A stretch of DNA of 64,000 bases, from the NCBI GenBank assembly GCA_019748175.1, contig JAIEPX010000007.1, forward strand, positions 1-64,000, read 5' to 3'. The notes under the pieces are model-generated. The model was not told the origin of the DNA and ran no database searches. It saw only the letters and a program-made list of their open reading frames with translations. The position numbers were made by a program, and so were the translations under genes. Source of the stretch: Gammaproteobacteria bacterium (GTDB lineage: Bacteria; Pseudomonadota; Gammaproteobacteria; JAIEPX01). Shown here one piece after another: positions 8,375 to 18,066 of this stretch; the stretch's first letter is position 1; each line of letters opens with the position of its first letter.

Positions 8375-9295
8375 CTATTGTTCTTTTACAAAAGTGCCAT
8401 CTTGATATTCTTGAAACGCTGTGCGTAATTCCGCTTGTGTGTTCATCACAATAGGGCCATACCAGGCAATAGGTTCGTTTAGTGGTTTTCCTGAAACCAG
8501 CAAAAACCGCGTCGCTTTTTTATCGGCTGCAATGGTAATTTGATTACCGCCCGTTTCATATAATACCAATGTTCCATCTACACAAGCGCATTGCGGTTTA
8601 AAATCAAAATAATTAATTCCGGCACTATCATGAGAAAAAGCGTGTCGCGATTGATCAAAATAAGCTTCGCCTTCGACGACATACGCAAACACGGTATGTT
8701 CCGGTTTAACGCTGTGAGTAAACGTTGTTCCAACGGGAAGCTCAACATCAAAATATTCTGGTTCAATCACAATTTCTGTCACGGGTCCTTGAGTACCATT
8801 CACTTCCCCACAAATAACATGCACCATTGCACCCTCAGGTGTTTTTACAACAGGAATTTTTCCTGAAAAAATTCCGCGATAACGAGGTGTTATCATTTTA
8901 GATTTCGCTGGAAGATTTGCCCACAATTGAAATCCAAACATTTGACCCAGACGATTTCCTTTAGGCATTTCTTGATGAATAATACCGCTTCCTGCTGTCA
9001 TCCATTGAACATCGCCGGCTTTTATATGGCCTTTATTTCCCATACTATCACCGTGTTCAACATCTCCATCAAGAACATAGGTAATTGTTTCTATTCCACG
9101 ATGAGGGTGCCACGGAAAGCCGGCAAGATAATCTTCAGGATTTTCAGAACGAAAATCATCTAACAATAAAAATGGATCAAGTAATGGCACTTCATGAAAT
9201 CCGAAAGCGCGCCTTAAATGCACACCCGCTCCTTCAATCGTGGGCTCACTCTTCCAGACCTTCTTGATTTTCCGAGGAATTTGGATGATATCCAT
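8375..9295 (-). CDS. Pirin family protein
   Basis: Bicupin of about 306 residues. The N-terminal cupin carries the pirin metal site (GFPWHPHRGIETITYVLDG, then HGDSMGN and GSGIIHQEMP). The C-terminal cupin continues with an IAWYGPIVMNTQ segment typical of the family. Some bacterial pirins have quercetin 2,3-dioxygenase activity, others regulate metabolic enzymes; which applies here cannot be told. It is a single gene on the minus strand, convergent with the glycosyltransferase gene. Confidence 0.92.
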   Translation of the reverse strand: MDIIQIPRKIKKVWKSEPTIEGAGVHLRRAFGFHEVPLLDPFLLLDDFRSENPEDYLAGFPWHPHRGIETITYVLDGDVEHGDSMGNKGHIKAGDVQWMTAGSGIIHQEMPKGNRLGQMFGFQLWANLPAKSKMITPRYRGIFSGKIPVVKTPEGAMVHVICGEVNGTQGPVTEIVIEPEYFDVELPVGTTFTHSVKPEHTVFAYVVEGEAYFDQSRHAFSHDSAGINYFDFKPQCACVDGTLVLYETGGNQITIAADKKATRFLLVSGKPLNEPIAWYGPIVMNTQAELRTAFQEYQDGTFVKEQ

Positions 9296-9356
9296 ATCGA
9301 AATCCTTTTAAACACTGTTTAAATTATAGGATGCGAATTGGAGTTCTGCAAATCAA

Positions 9357-9887
9357 CTAAGCGATGATTTTACGAGCAAACTGCTCTAAATCGTCCACAA
9401 TTTCTATTCCATCAAGGCCCTTCCCTTTTTCTATGGTCATTTTTCCTCGGCCTGTACGCACTAACATCGATGAGCATCCTACCGAATTGGCCGCTTGAAT
9501 ATCACGCAATGCATCACCCACAGCGATAGAATCTGACCAATCATTATTAAATTGACTATGAATTTGTTGAAATAATCCTGGCTTTGGTTTTCGACATTCA
9601 CAATTTTCATCAGGGCGATGAGGACAATAAAAAATGGCATCGACATCACAATCAAATTCTTTCAAGAGGTCTCGAAATTTCTTGTGAATCTCCGCAAGAA
9701 TTTCATGGGTGTAATATCCTCGCCCGATTCCTGATTGATTTGTTGCAACGACTACAGTATGCCCTGCTTTTTTCAGCGAAGCGATAGCAGATAGACTTCC
9801 TGGAATTGGAATCCATTCATCAGGAGATTTAATATATTCATCAGATTCGAAATTAATGACCCCATCACGATCCAAAACAATTAACAT
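9357..9887 (-). CDS. gmhB: D-glycero-beta-D-manno-heptose 1,7-bisphosphate 7-phosphatase
   Basis: HAD-superfamily phosphatase in the ADP-heptose pathway that supplies the inner core of lipopolysaccharide. The catalytic motif LDRDGVIN is at the N-terminus, followed by TNQSGIGRGYY, the zinc-binding loop with CPHRPDENCECRKPKPG, and the third HAD motif VGDALRDIQAA. At 176 residues it is the normal length. It lies just downstream of fmt on the same strand with a gap of 32 bp and may be co-transcribed. Confidence 0.93.
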   Translation of the reverse strand: MLIVLDRDGVINFESDEYIKSPDEWIPIPGSLSAIASLKKAGHTVVVATNQSGIGRGYYTHEILAEIHKKFRDLLKEFDCDVDAIFYCPHRPDENCECRKPKPGLFQQIHSQFNNDWSDSIAVGDALRDIQAANSVGCSSMLVRTGRGKMTIEKGKGLDGIEIVDDLEQFARKIIA

Positions 9888-9919
9888 GACAACTCTCCCG
9901 TCACTTAACCCGCATCACA

Positions 9920-10861
9920 TTATGACAGCAAATTTCCAGGTAAAATCCAATCACGTGGTGCATTCACAAATGCTGATACAGCAATTGGTTTTCCACCAGC
10001 TTCTTGAATTATCTTTAAACGCAATATTCCATCACCCGTTACCACATCAATTCCTTCAGGAGAAATCGCAAGAATTTTTCCAGGAGTGCTTGTGTTTTTT
10101 TCAGGCACTATTTCTGCATGCCAAATTCGCACATGATTTTTGCCACATTCAGTATAAGCGATTGGCCATGGATTAAGCGCTCGAATTTGTCGTTCTATTT
10201 GTGATGCTGATTGTGCCCACTCAATTTTCCCATCGAGCTTATTGAGTTTTTGTGCGTAAGTAACGTGTGATTCATCTTGAATACTAGATTGAAGATCACC
10301 TTTCTCCATTGCATTTAATGTTTTGATTAATGCTGTTGCGCCCAATTCCGCTAAGCGGTCATGTAAAATTTGCCCAGTGTCCTCTGCTAAAATAGGACAA
10401 CTTTCTCGCATCAGCATAGCACCGGTATCTAGCCCTACGTCCATTTGCATAATGGTAACACCCGTCTGAGTATCACCCGCCATGATGGCTCGCTGAATCG
10501 GTGCCGCACCTCGCCATCGAGGAAGAAGTGAAGCATGCACATTAATGCAGCCATATTTTGGTGTAGTTAAAACTACCTGAGGCAAAATTTGCCCATAAGC
10601 AACGACCACCATCAGATCTGCTTGCCACTTTTTAAGCTCGTCTTGGACGGACGTATCACGCAATGTTGCCGGTTGAAAAACAGGGATATTCTCAGATAAT
10701 GCCAATTCTTTCACCGGGCTCATGGACAAATGACGCCCGCGCCCAGCTGGACGATCAGGCTGCGTGTAAACAGCGCACACACTGTGCTCTGAATCAATTA
10801 ACGCACGCAAGGCCGGTAATGCAAATTCGGGGGTTCCAGCAAAAATAATCTTATAGGGCAT
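9920..10861 (-). CDS. fmt: Methionyl-tRNA formyltransferase
   Basis: Formylates initiator Met-tRNA using 10-formyltetrahydrofolate. The N-terminal Rossmann domain starts KIIFAGTPEFALPAL and carries the catalytic region around NVHASLLPRWRGAAPIQRAI with the following MDVGLDTGAML. The C-terminal OB-fold domain (GKIEWAQSASQIERQIRALNPWP) is complete. At 313 residues it is full length. It follows def after 71 bp, the usual def-fmt order. Confidence 0.95.
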   Translation of the reverse strand: MPYKIIFAGTPEFALPALRALIDSEHSVCAVYTQPDRPAGRGRHLSMSPVKELALSENIPVFQPATLRDTSVQDELKKWQADLMVVVAYGQILPQVVLTTPKYGCINVHASLLPRWRGAAPIQRAIMAGDTQTGVTIMQMDVGLDTGAMLMRESCPILAEDTGQILHDRLAELGATALIKTLNAMEKGDLQSSIQDESHVTYAQKLNKLDGKIEWAQSASQIERQIRALNPWPIAYTECGKNHVRIWHAEIVPEKNTSTPGKILAISPEGIDVVTGDGILRLKIIQEAGGKPIAVSAFVNAPRDWILPGNLLS

Positions 10862-10932
10862 AGATAAAAAACCTTAATCTGAAATATTGCATCAATAATC
10901 TGCGACGAAAAATAGCTCTTAAAAAATTCACG

Positions 10933-11454
10933 TTAAGACTTAGCCCAGCGGCGCCACTTTTCAAGCTTTTTATCGACGCGTTGACGTTTTAACCGTGACA
11001 AATGATCGATAAAGATTTTTCCGTTAAGGTGATCGATTTCATGCTGCAAACACTTGGCCCAATAGCCTTCGACTTCCAATTCAATAGGCTTGCCATGACG
11101 ATCTTGCGCCTTTACTTTGACTTTGTTAGCCCTGCCCACTGTCTCGTAAATACCTCCGGGTACTGACATACAGCCTTCTGCTTCGTCATATAGCTCTTCC
11201 GACCGCCAAACAACTTCAGGGTTCACCAAACATAAAGGCTGGTCTTTTTCGCGAGAAAAATCGATGACCGTGATCGCTTTAGGATTTTTAAAATCCAGCT
11301 GAGTAGCTGCCAATGCCGCACAATTTTCGGTGTTGTAATGCGTTTCGAACATATCGTCGATGATTTTCTGCAATGCGTCATCAAAGACTTCTACTTTCTC
11401 AGCCTTTGCTTTCAGCCGCGGATCTGGATATTGTAAAATTCGTATAATTGCCAT
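10933..11454 (-). CDS. def: Peptide deformylase with a variant motif 1
   Basis: Removes the formyl group from new polypeptides. Motif 2 (EGCMSVPGG) and motif 3 (QHEIDHLNGK) supply the Cys and two His ligands and the catalytic Glu. Motif 1, normally GxGLAAxQ, reads CAALAATQ: the leading glycines are replaced while LAA-Q is kept. I choose the ATG at 11454 (MAIIRILQYPDPRL) because family members start there; the in-frame extension to 11511 looks untranslated. Together with fmt it forms the standard translation-start pair. Motifs 2 and 3 suggest activity is retained, but the altered motif 1 lines the substrate pocket and could change inhibitor or substrate preference. Confidence 0.9.
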   Translation of the reverse strand: MAIIRILQYPDPRLKAKAEKVEVFDDALQKIIDDMFETHYNTENCAALAATQLDFKNPKAITVIDFSREKDQPLCLVNPEVVWRSEELYDEAEGCMSVPGGIYETVGRANKVKVKAQDRHGKPIELEVEGYWAKCLQHEIDHLNGKIFIDHLSRLKRQRVDKKLEKWRRWAKS

Positions 11455-11910
11455 AATAACTTCATCTTTATTGCTAATAATGAACTGGAGATATTGAACG
11501 AACAAGGTCAAAATAATACCCGATAAGCGCTGCTTATGGCAAGGATCCCGGCATCTCCCAGCATCTCACAGTTAAAGATAAATCGTCTAACACTAAGAAT
11601 GCTAATGACACTCTCTTCTGCGGACTATATTGAGAGAAAGGTAAACAATAAAACAATATCACTTGTTTATTCAGTGTAAACATACCACCATAATTAATGT
11701 CATCAATAAAAAACGCAAAAAAAGAGTTGTTTTTTGAATTTTTTTTTGCTAACATTTTCACTTGTCAGTGTAATATCTTTAACCCACGCTGATTGATCAA
11801 TTTCTGCAAGGAACTTTTCTTTTTTTCACGCCACTGTTTTTCTACCAGTTTTGCGCAAAGTCTTTGCACTACTTGAAAGTATTATCACTATTTTTGCCGA
11901 GTGTTCTATC
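11455..11910. other. 456-bp intergenic region between def and the first MFS gene
   Basis: This divergent region is AT-rich with several T and A tracts (for example 11737-11747) and must hold the promoters of def and of the MFS gene, but I see no box pair good enough to call. A 75-codon open frame on the minus strand (11534-11761) has no ribosome site and reads as low-complexity, so I do not call it a gene. Confidence 0.5.
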
Positions 11911-13176
11911 ATGAAAGATAATAAATATCTGAAATTAGCGCCATTATTCCTCGTTCTCGTTATCGATACTATGGGCATGGGCATCATATTCCCAATCTTG
12001 GGCCCTTTATTTATGGGCACAACCGATAGTATTTTGCCAGTTGGAAGTTCTGTTGCAACGCGACAATTTTGGTATGGGGCAACATTAGTATCTTGGTCGG
12101 TATTAATGTTCATCGGCGCTCCTTTTTTAGGTGATCTATCGGACCGCATGGGTCGCAAAAAAGTGCTCTTATTAGCTTTAGGTGGCACCGCTTTAGGCTT
12201 TGCAATTTCTGCATTAGGCGTGGATTTAAAAAACGTTTGGATTTTAATGATAGGACGAGTATTCGCAGGATTTTTTGCAGGCAGCCAACCCATTGCACAA
12301 GCCGTTATTGCCGATGTTAGTACTGAACACGATAAAGTACACAATATGAGTTTAATTATCGTCGCAAATTGTATAGGCTTTATTTTTGGACCTATAGTCG
12401 GTGGTTATTTTGCAGATAAAAACCTGGTCTCTTGGTTTACATTCAGCACACCTTTTTTTGCAGCCAGTCTATTAGCCATCTTTAATGCAGCACTATTACT
12501 TTACACATTGCGCGAAACAACTCAACCAAAATCTAATGTTAAATTGAGTTTAGCGCGCGGTATTGTTGTCTTTACAGAAGCTTTCACGAATAAAAAAATT
12601 CGTGTGTTGTCTTTGGTATTATTTTTTACTGAAGTCGCATGGGCGCTGTATTTTCTGTACATTCCAATTTATTTAGTTGAAATGTACCACTACAACAATA
12701 TTAAAATTGCGCATTATATGTCTTATTTAGGCCTGGTATTCGCGTTTGCGCTAACTGTGATCATTCGCATATTCGTTAAATTTATGCGACTTGAACCGAT
12801 CGTTGCAGTGATGATGATCGTGATGGGTATAGCTTTATCATTTATTACTACAACTAGCGAAACAAGTTTATGGATGTTAACTGCAATTGTGACAATTCCA
12901 AGTGCATTAGCTTATTCCATCATGATCACCATTTGTTCAAATGCCGTATCTGCACATGAACAGGGCTGGATCATGGGAATTACAAGCAGCGTCACTGCAG
13001 CTGCATTTGGAATAAGTTCGGCAGCTGCTGGAACTTTAGGATTATTTGGCGCAACAGTGCCTTTTGTTACTGCTGGTGCAGCTGCAATGCTCAGTGCAAT
13101 TATCCTATTTTTCTGGGATAGAAAAAATCATGTGCATAAGCATCACAATCTAGATATTCAATCAATTGAATCATAG
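11911..13176 (+). CDS. MFS transporter, TetA/drug-resistance type (paralogue 1)
   Basis: A 421-residue, 12-helix major facilitator. The loop 2-3 signature of drug:H+ antiporters is seen as GAPFLGDLSDRMGRKKVLL, and the first helix carries LVIDTMGMGIIFPIL. It is a clear paralogue of the transporter at 21829-23067. I start at the ATG at 11911 (MKDNKYLKLAPLFL), which aligns with the paralogue; the frame continues 20 codons upstream only to a TTG. In many relatives def and dprA are adjacent divergent neighbours, so this gene with its 3' repeat looks inserted between them. Substrate unknown. Confidence 0.88.
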   Translation: MKDNKYLKLAPLFLVLVIDTMGMGIIFPILGPLFMGTTDSILPVGSSVATRQFWYGATLVSWSVLMFIGAPFLGDLSDRMGRKKVLLLALGGTALGFAISALGVDLKNVWILMIGRVFAGFFAGSQPIAQAVIADVSTEHDKVHNMSLIIVANCIGFIFGPIVGGYFADKNLVSWFTFSTPFFAASLLAIFNAALLLYTLRETTQPKSNVKLSLARGIVVFTEAFTNKKIRVLSLVLFFTEVAWALYFLYIPIYLVEMYHYNNIKIAHYMSYLGLVFAFALTVIIRIFVKFMRLEPIVAVMMIVMGIALSFITTTSETSLWMLTAIVTIPSALAYSIMITICSNAVSAHEQGWIMGITSSVTAAAFGISSAAAGTLGLFGATVPFVTAGAAAMLSAIILFFWDRKNHVHKHHNLDIQSIES

Positions 13177-13201
13177 GCAATCTAACGATAGAGGGTCGCA
13201 A

Positions 13202-13358
13202 CATCTCCCGGCTAATAATTTTGGGTGTTTAGGCCACTCAATGCACTGTCTTAATGGCTGTTGCTTTTAAAACCGGGAGATGCTTTCTTTGATATATTTA
13301 GGAGAGAGAATCACTATTCTCTCCCCTAGAACCCCTCACCGTGAAAGGAAAATCTTCT
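13202..13358 (+). repeat. Repeat R1 downstream of MFS paralogue 1
   Basis: About 157 bp that recur in the same relative position behind the second MFS gene (21672-21828). The first 70 bp are bounded by CATCTCCCGG / CCGGGAGATG inverted ends. The following 95 bp differ from the other copy at about five positions by my alignment and contain a 9-bp hairpin, GGAGAGAAT-CACT-ATTCTCTCC. It leads straight into the dprA upstream region. Confidence 0.85.
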
Positions 13359-13431
13359 ATCAACTTCGACCCTCTCATTATTCTCAAACACGAGTAGAAA
13401 CTTGTGAAAATCGCTTTTAACATCACTTCCC

Positions 13432-14547
13432 ATGAACTCAACCTCAATCCAGCAAGATGATTTACGTTACTGGCTCGCCTTATCACTGGCGACGAATCTT
13501 ACTGCGCATCGATTTCATGAATTAATTCGAATGTTCGGCTCGCCCAAAAATGTGCTGCAGTCGGATAAACTTACAAAATCGAGCTTGCGACTCAGCGAAT
13601 CAACTAGACAGTCTCTACAATTACCTGATTGGCAAAAAATTGATGAGCATCTTCAGTGGAGCGAAAACGATCCTAGCCATCACATTATTCCTTTTATAGA
13701 TCCCCTATACCCAATTCAGTTACGCGAAATCGCTGATCCGCCACCAACACTCTTTATAAGAGGCAACCCTGATAGCTTACTTCAACCCCAAATCGCCCTG
13801 GTTGGAAGCCGTAACCCTACCCCCACCGGCCGCGAAACGGCTTATGCTTTTGCCCAGGCTTTGGCAGAAGCAGGACTTACCATCACCAGCGGCATGGCCC
13901 TCGGCATTGATGCAGCAAGCCATCGAGGCGCCTTAGCAGCGAAAGGTCGAACAATTGCGGTGTTTGGAACCGGCATCGATGTGCTTTATCCTTCATCACA
14001 CCGCAAACTCGCCACCGAAATAGCCCAACGGGGAGCCCTAGTCAGCGAATTTCCCTTGCATACCCCTCCGGTAGCAGGCTATTTCCCGCAGCGCAACCGT
14101 GTCGTCAGTGGCTTGAGCCTCGGGACCCTTGTTGTCGAAGCCGCATCCCGCAGCGGCTCTTTGATCACAGCTCGCTTCGCAACCGAACAAGGTCGAGAAG
14201 TCTTTGCTATACCTGGGTCAATCCATTCCCCTACGGCGCACGGCTGCCATATTTTACTGCGTAATGGCGCCAAATTAGTGGAAACCGCGACCGACATCTT
14301 GGAAGAAATAACCCACTTCCAACCCCTATTTACTAGTAAATCTACAAAAAGATCCTATAATAATTCACAGAATCAGCTTGATGAAGAGAACCGGAAGCTG
14401 TTAGAGTGTGTCGGTTTTGAGGCAACATCAGTGGATGCACTGGTCAACCGTACGGGTTTTTGTGTCGAACGCGTAACTTCAGCCTTGATGATTTTAGAGC
14501 TTAAAGGGCTCATTTATTCAACACCAGGCGGATATAGTAGAGTATGA
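13432..14547 (+). CDS. dprA: DNA-processing protein DprA (Smf)
   Basis: Loads RecA on incoming single-stranded DNA in natural transformation. The extended Rossmann fold is clear: VGSRNPTPTGRETA, then SGMALGIDAASHRGAL, IAVFGTGIDVLYP and a long conserved block through RSGSLITARFATEQGREVFA. A C-terminal winged-helix (DrpA_WH-like, VDALVNRTGFCVERVTSALM) completes the 371 residues. It overlaps smg by an ATGA. The three genes dprA-smg-topA form one operon. The promoter must lie in or just after repeat R1. Confidence 0.95.
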   Translation: MNSTSIQQDDLRYWLALSLATNLTAHRFHELIRMFGSPKNVLQSDKLTKSSLRLSESTRQSLQLPDWQKIDEHLQWSENDPSHHIIPFIDPLYPIQLREIADPPPTLFIRGNPDSLLQPQIALVGSRNPTPTGRETAYAFAQALAEAGLTITSGMALGIDAASHRGALAAKGRTIAVFGTGIDVLYPSSHRKLATEIAQRGALVSEFPLHTPPVAGYFPQRNRVVSGLSLGTLVVEAASRSGSLITARFATEQGREVFAIPGSIHSPTAHGCHILLRNGAKLVETATDILEEITHFQPLFTSKSTKRSYNNSQNQLDEENRKLLECVGFEATSVDALVNRTGFCVERVTSALMILELKGLIYSTPGGYSRV

Positions 14548-15029
14548 AAGAAGAGTTATTTGAAGTATTAATGTACATTTTTGAAAATCACATCGGTCGT
14601 GATCACCCTGATCAGGCTTCTGAGGAAGCCTTGTTTCACGAACTTTCTGAAGCTGGCTTCACGCCTGAAGTAATCGATACAGCCTTCGAATGGCTAGACA
14701 ATATAGCCGCTGTTCACAGCGCCGAAGCACAGAGCGAAGACAAATTGACTTTATCAAATGGATTTCGAGTTTTCAGCCAAGAAGAGCTCAAACATTTTAA
14801 CTCGGAAGTGTGTGGATTAATTCTAAAATTCGAACAAATTGGAATTCTAGATTCTTATTCTCGTGAAATTGTTATTAATCGCCTACTGGCTATTGAATCA
14901 AACGAAATTGATGAACATCGCGTGAAATGGATTGTACTCATGGTGCTCATTGATGACCCTGAAAACGAAACGGCATTAGCAACATTAGAGCAATTAATGA
15001 AAACTGAAGTGACAGAGAGGTTACACTGA
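14544..15029 (+). CDS. smg: Smg family protein (DUF494)
   Basis: A 161-residue helical protein of the Smg/DUF494 family, starting MKEELFEVLMYIFENHI and ending with a WIVLMVLIDDPENE segment. Its biochemical role is unknown. The position between dprA and topA is conserved in gammaproteobacteria. It is translationally coupled to dprA (ATGA overlap), and topA begins one base after its stop codon. Confidence 0.92.
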   Translation: MKEELFEVLMYIFENHIGRDHPDQASEEALFHELSEAGFTPEVIDTAFEWLDNIAAVHSAEAQSEDKLTLSNGFRVFSQEELKHFNSEVCGLILKFEQIGILDSYSREIVINRLLAIESNEIDEHRVKWIVLMVLIDDPENETALATLEQLMKTEVTERLH

Positions 15030-15030
15030 A

Positions 15031-17334
15031 ATGCCAACAAATCTTGTCATCGTAGAATCACCGGCCAAAGCCAAAACCATAAAAAAATATTTAGGTAAAG
15101 GCTTTGAAGTTATGGCCTCCTATGGTCATGTGCGTGATCTTAGACCCAAAGAAGGCGCCGTCGATACGGAAAATCATTTTGAAATGCATTACGAGGCGAT
15201 TGAAAAAAGCGCTAAACATGTCGCATTAATCGCAAAAGCATTAAAAAAAGCCGACGTTTTATATCTAGCGACTGACCCGGATAGAGAAGGTGAAGCCATT
15301 TCTTGGCACGTAAAAGAATTAATGGCAGAGAAAAAAATCTTAGGCGATAAACCAACGTACCGCATTGTGTTCAATGAAATTACAAAATCCGCAATTAAAG
15401 AAGCGATAAAAAATCCTCGTGATATTTCGATGGATTTAGTGAACGCACAACAAGCGCGTCGTGCATTAGATTACTTAGTCGGCTTTAATTTATCCCCATT
15501 ATTATGGAAAAAAGTACGTCCAGGCTTATCAGCCGGCCGCGTTCAAAGTCCTGCATTACGATTAATTGTTGAGCGCGAAAATGAAATTGAAGCGTTTATA
15601 TCACAAGAATATTGGACCGTAGAAGCGGATGCGACCACCAAAGATGATCACATCATTAACAGTCGTCTTGTGGAATTAAACGGAGAAAAAGTTGAACAAT
15701 TTACCATCACAGACGAAAAACAAGCACAGAAAGTCAAAAAAGATTTAACCAAAGCTTCCAAAGGCAAATTAATTGTAACGAACGTTGAGAAGAAACAACG
15801 CAAACGAAATCCGGCCGCTCCATTTATTACTTCCACACTACAACAAGAAGCCGCAAGAAAATTAGGATTTACCACCAGCCGAACCATGCAAGTGGCACAA
15901 CAATTGTATGAAGGTATTGATATTGGCGATGGTGCTGTAGGATTAATCTCTTATATGCGTACAGACTCTGTCAATTTAGCCGCTGAAGCCATTACAGAAA
16001 TTCGTGAAGTCATTAAAGAGCGATACGGCGAAGATCATTTACCTGAAGAACCTCGCGTTTATAAAACGCGTTCAAAAAATGCACAAGAAGCGCACGAAGC
16101 GATCCGCCCAACTTCTGCAAGCATCACCCCGGACAGCATTAAAGATAAACTCAAAATAGAACAATACAAATTATACAATTTAATCTGGCAACGGACGATT
16201 GCTTGTCAAATGATTTCAGCGACACTGGATACTGTCACTGTGGATTTAAGTTGCGGCAAAGGAAATCGTTTTCGCGCGAATGGATCAACGATTACAGTTC
16301 CAGGATTTATCAGCGTTTATCAAGAAGGCCATGACGATCAAAAACCTGAAGATGGCGAAGGAAAAATATTACCTCCTGTTGAAGTGGGCGATGAATTATC
16401 GCTGAACGAAATTAGAGGCATTCAACATTTTACTGAACCACCTCCACGTTTTACTGAAGCAAGCCTCGTAAAAGCATTGGAAGAATTTGGTATTGGTCGA
16501 CCTTCAACCTACGCGAGTATTATTTACACCTTAAAACACCGTGAATATGTGACTCTAGACAGTAAACGATTTAAACCTACTGATGTCGGTCGTGTTGTCG
16601 CTCGTTTTTTAAATGATTATTTCAACCAATACGTTGATTATAATTTTACTGCCGGAATGGAAGATCATTTAGATCAAATTGCACGCGGTGAAAATGAATG
16701 GGTGCCCATGTTAGAAGAATTTTGGACACCCTTTATTAAACTCGTTAAAGAAATTGATGATACCGTCACTCGACAAGATGTCACTCATGAAAAACTTGAT
16801 GAAAACTGTCCTGAATGTGCAAAACCTTTATCCATTCGATTAGGACGTCGAGGCAGTTTTATTGGTTGCACCGGATATCCAGAATGTAAATACACTCGCA
16901 ACGTTGATGGCGACAAAGAAGAAGCTCCGACCGAAGAGGTGGAAGGACGGACCTGCCCCGATTGCAACGAAAAACTCATTATTAAGCAAGGCCGCTATGG
17001 CAAATTTATTGGCTGCAGTAAATATCCAGAATGTAAACATATTGAACCGCTGATAAAACCCAAAGAAACAGATGTTGCTTGCCCAGAATGTAAACAAGGT
17101 ACGATTCTTCAACGACGATCTCGCTACGGCAAAATATTTTACTCCTGCAGTCGTTATCCTGATTGTAAATATGCGATTTGGAATGAACCCGTTGATAAAC
17201 CCTGTCCCGTGTGCAGCTGGCCAATCACTTCAATTAAAACGACTAAACGTCGAGGCACAGAGCGCGTGTGTCCGCAAAAAGAATGTACTTTTGCTGAAAC
17301 CATTGAGCCACCAGAAGAGAAAAAAGAAGTTTGA
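15031..17334 (+). CDS. topA: DNA topoisomerase I
   Basis: Type IA topoisomerase that relaxes negative supercoils. The Toprim domain opens NLVIVESPAKAKTIKKYLG with acidic triad region ATDPDREGEAISWH. The active-site Tyr308 lies in GLISYMRTDSVNL. The C-terminus holds four Cys4-type zinc ribbons (CPECAKPLSIRLG, CPDCNEKL, CPECKQGT and CPVCSWPIT with their second CxxC-like pairs). At 767 residues it is slightly shorter than the E. coli enzyme. It is the last gene of dprA-smg-topA and is followed by an inverted repeat. Confidence 0.96.
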   Translation: MPTNLVIVESPAKAKTIKKYLGKGFEVMASYGHVRDLRPKEGAVDTENHFEMHYEAIEKSAKHVALIAKALKKADVLYLATDPDREGEAISWHVKELMAEKKILGDKPTYRIVFNEITKSAIKEAIKNPRDISMDLVNAQQARRALDYLVGFNLSPLLWKKVRPGLSAGRVQSPALRLIVERENEIEAFISQEYWTVEADATTKDDHIINSRLVELNGEKVEQFTITDEKQAQKVKKDLTKASKGKLIVTNVEKKQRKRNPAAPFITSTLQQEAARKLGFTTSRTMQVAQQLYEGIDIGDGAVGLISYMRTDSVNLAAEAITEIREVIKERYGEDHLPEEPRVYKTRSKNAQEAHEAIRPTSASITPDSIKDKLKIEQYKLYNLIWQRTIACQMISATLDTVTVDLSCGKGNRFRANGSTITVPGFISVYQEGHDDQKPEDGEGKILPPVEVGDELSLNEIRGIQHFTEPPPRFTEASLVKALEEFGIGRPSTYASIIYTLKHREYVTLDSKRFKPTDVGRVVARFLNDYFNQYVDYNFTAGMEDHLDQIARGENEWVPMLEEFWTPFIKLVKEIDDTVTRQDVTHEKLDENCPECAKPLSIRLGRRGSFIGCTGYPECKYTRNVDGDKEEAPTEEVEGRTCPDCNEKLIIKQGRYGKFIGCSKYPECKHIEPLIKPKETDVACPECKQGTILQRRSRYGKIFYSCSRYPDCKYAIWNEPVDKPCPVCSWPITSIKTTKRRGTERVCPQKECTFAETIEPPEEKKEV

Positions 17335-17365
17335 TGCCAGCAATAAAAAATGTTCGGATTTTAGA

Positions 17366-17444
17366 AGCCTTTATATTGCATAAATTATCGTTATGAGAAG
17401 CACAAGAGTACTGGAGATGCAGATGATTATGCAATATGAAGGCT
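17366..17444. repeat. Inverted repeat after topA
   Basis: The arms AGCCTTTATATTGCATAA (17366-17383) and TTATGCAATATGAAGGCT (17427-17444) are complementary except one position. Weaker complementarity extends outward to GGGGCA near 17451. It fills the space between the convergent ends of topA and the next gene and may be related to the other inverted-repeat elements or simply act as a terminator. Confidence 0.65.
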
Positions 17445-17472
17445 AAGATCGGGGCAAAATATGCACATTTTT

Positions 17473-17856
17473 TTAATGGAAGCCTTGAATTCCAAAAAAT
17501 ATACCTAGCACCAGACAAACAATCGCTGCAATTTGAAAATAACCAATTTTGAAACTAAGTGCGCGCGCCATATTTTGCACAAACGTTGGAAATACAGTAC
17601 GTACAATACCACTGAATAAAACTAACCAACAAAGTAATGTGATAAAAACTCGCCAGTCGTGCACCCAAATATTATGCAAAGTGACCAAAACTATACCTAT
17701 CATTAATGTTGTAGATCCAACAATCAACATAGCAATATTATTTGAGGCTAATTCTTTCGTCGCTGCTCTAAAAAAACTGCGATTGATGAACATGCTAATA
17801 CCCAATGTAATAAAATAAATGCAAAATACTCGAGCCAGTTGAACTGATATTGACAT
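17473..17856 (-). CDS. Small four-helix integral membrane protein, unknown
   Basis: 127 residues, nearly all in four hydrophobic helices (about 8-25, 40-62, 70-89 and 105-124). A short positively charged loop (NRSFFRAATKE) follows the first helix. No catalytic or binding motif is visible. A clean AAGGAG site precedes the ATG. I do not recognise the family. It is convergent with topA and divergent from the OTU gene. Confidence 0.75.
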   Translation of the reverse strand: MSISVQLARVFCIYFITLGISMFINRSFFRAATKELASNNIAMLIVGSTTLMIGIVLVTLHNIWVHDWRVFITLLCWLVLFSGIVRTVFPTFVQNMARALSFKIGYFQIAAIVCLVLGIFFGIQGFH

Positions 17857-17981
17857 AAAAAGCTCCTTTTCAGTGATTAGCTATAGCTCGGATCAGTATA
17901 GCACGATAACCTTACTTATGCTGCCTACCCATCAGCAGGCCTATAACTGACCAATATTTGCTATTTTTTAAGGATAATCCC

Positions 17982-18010
17982 TTGACGCTATCATTCAATA
18001 GGTATAGAAT
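17982..18010 (+). promoter_or_regulatory. Strong sigma70-type promoter of the OTU-domain gene
   Basis: TTGACG (17982-17987) and TAGAAT (18005-18010) are separated by exactly 17 bp. A small hairpin, CCAGTA-CTGA-TACTGG (18020-18035), falls in the leader, and GAGGGG at 18055-18060 is the ribosome site. Confidence 0.7.
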
Positions 18011-18066
18011 TAGCAATATCCAGTACTGATACTGGCATGACAATCTGATAAATCGAGGGGATAAAA

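Noticed and set aside
11534..11761. 75-codon minus-strand ORF upstream of def
   Set aside because: No ribosome site, no recognisable composition, lies in an AT-rich promoter region.
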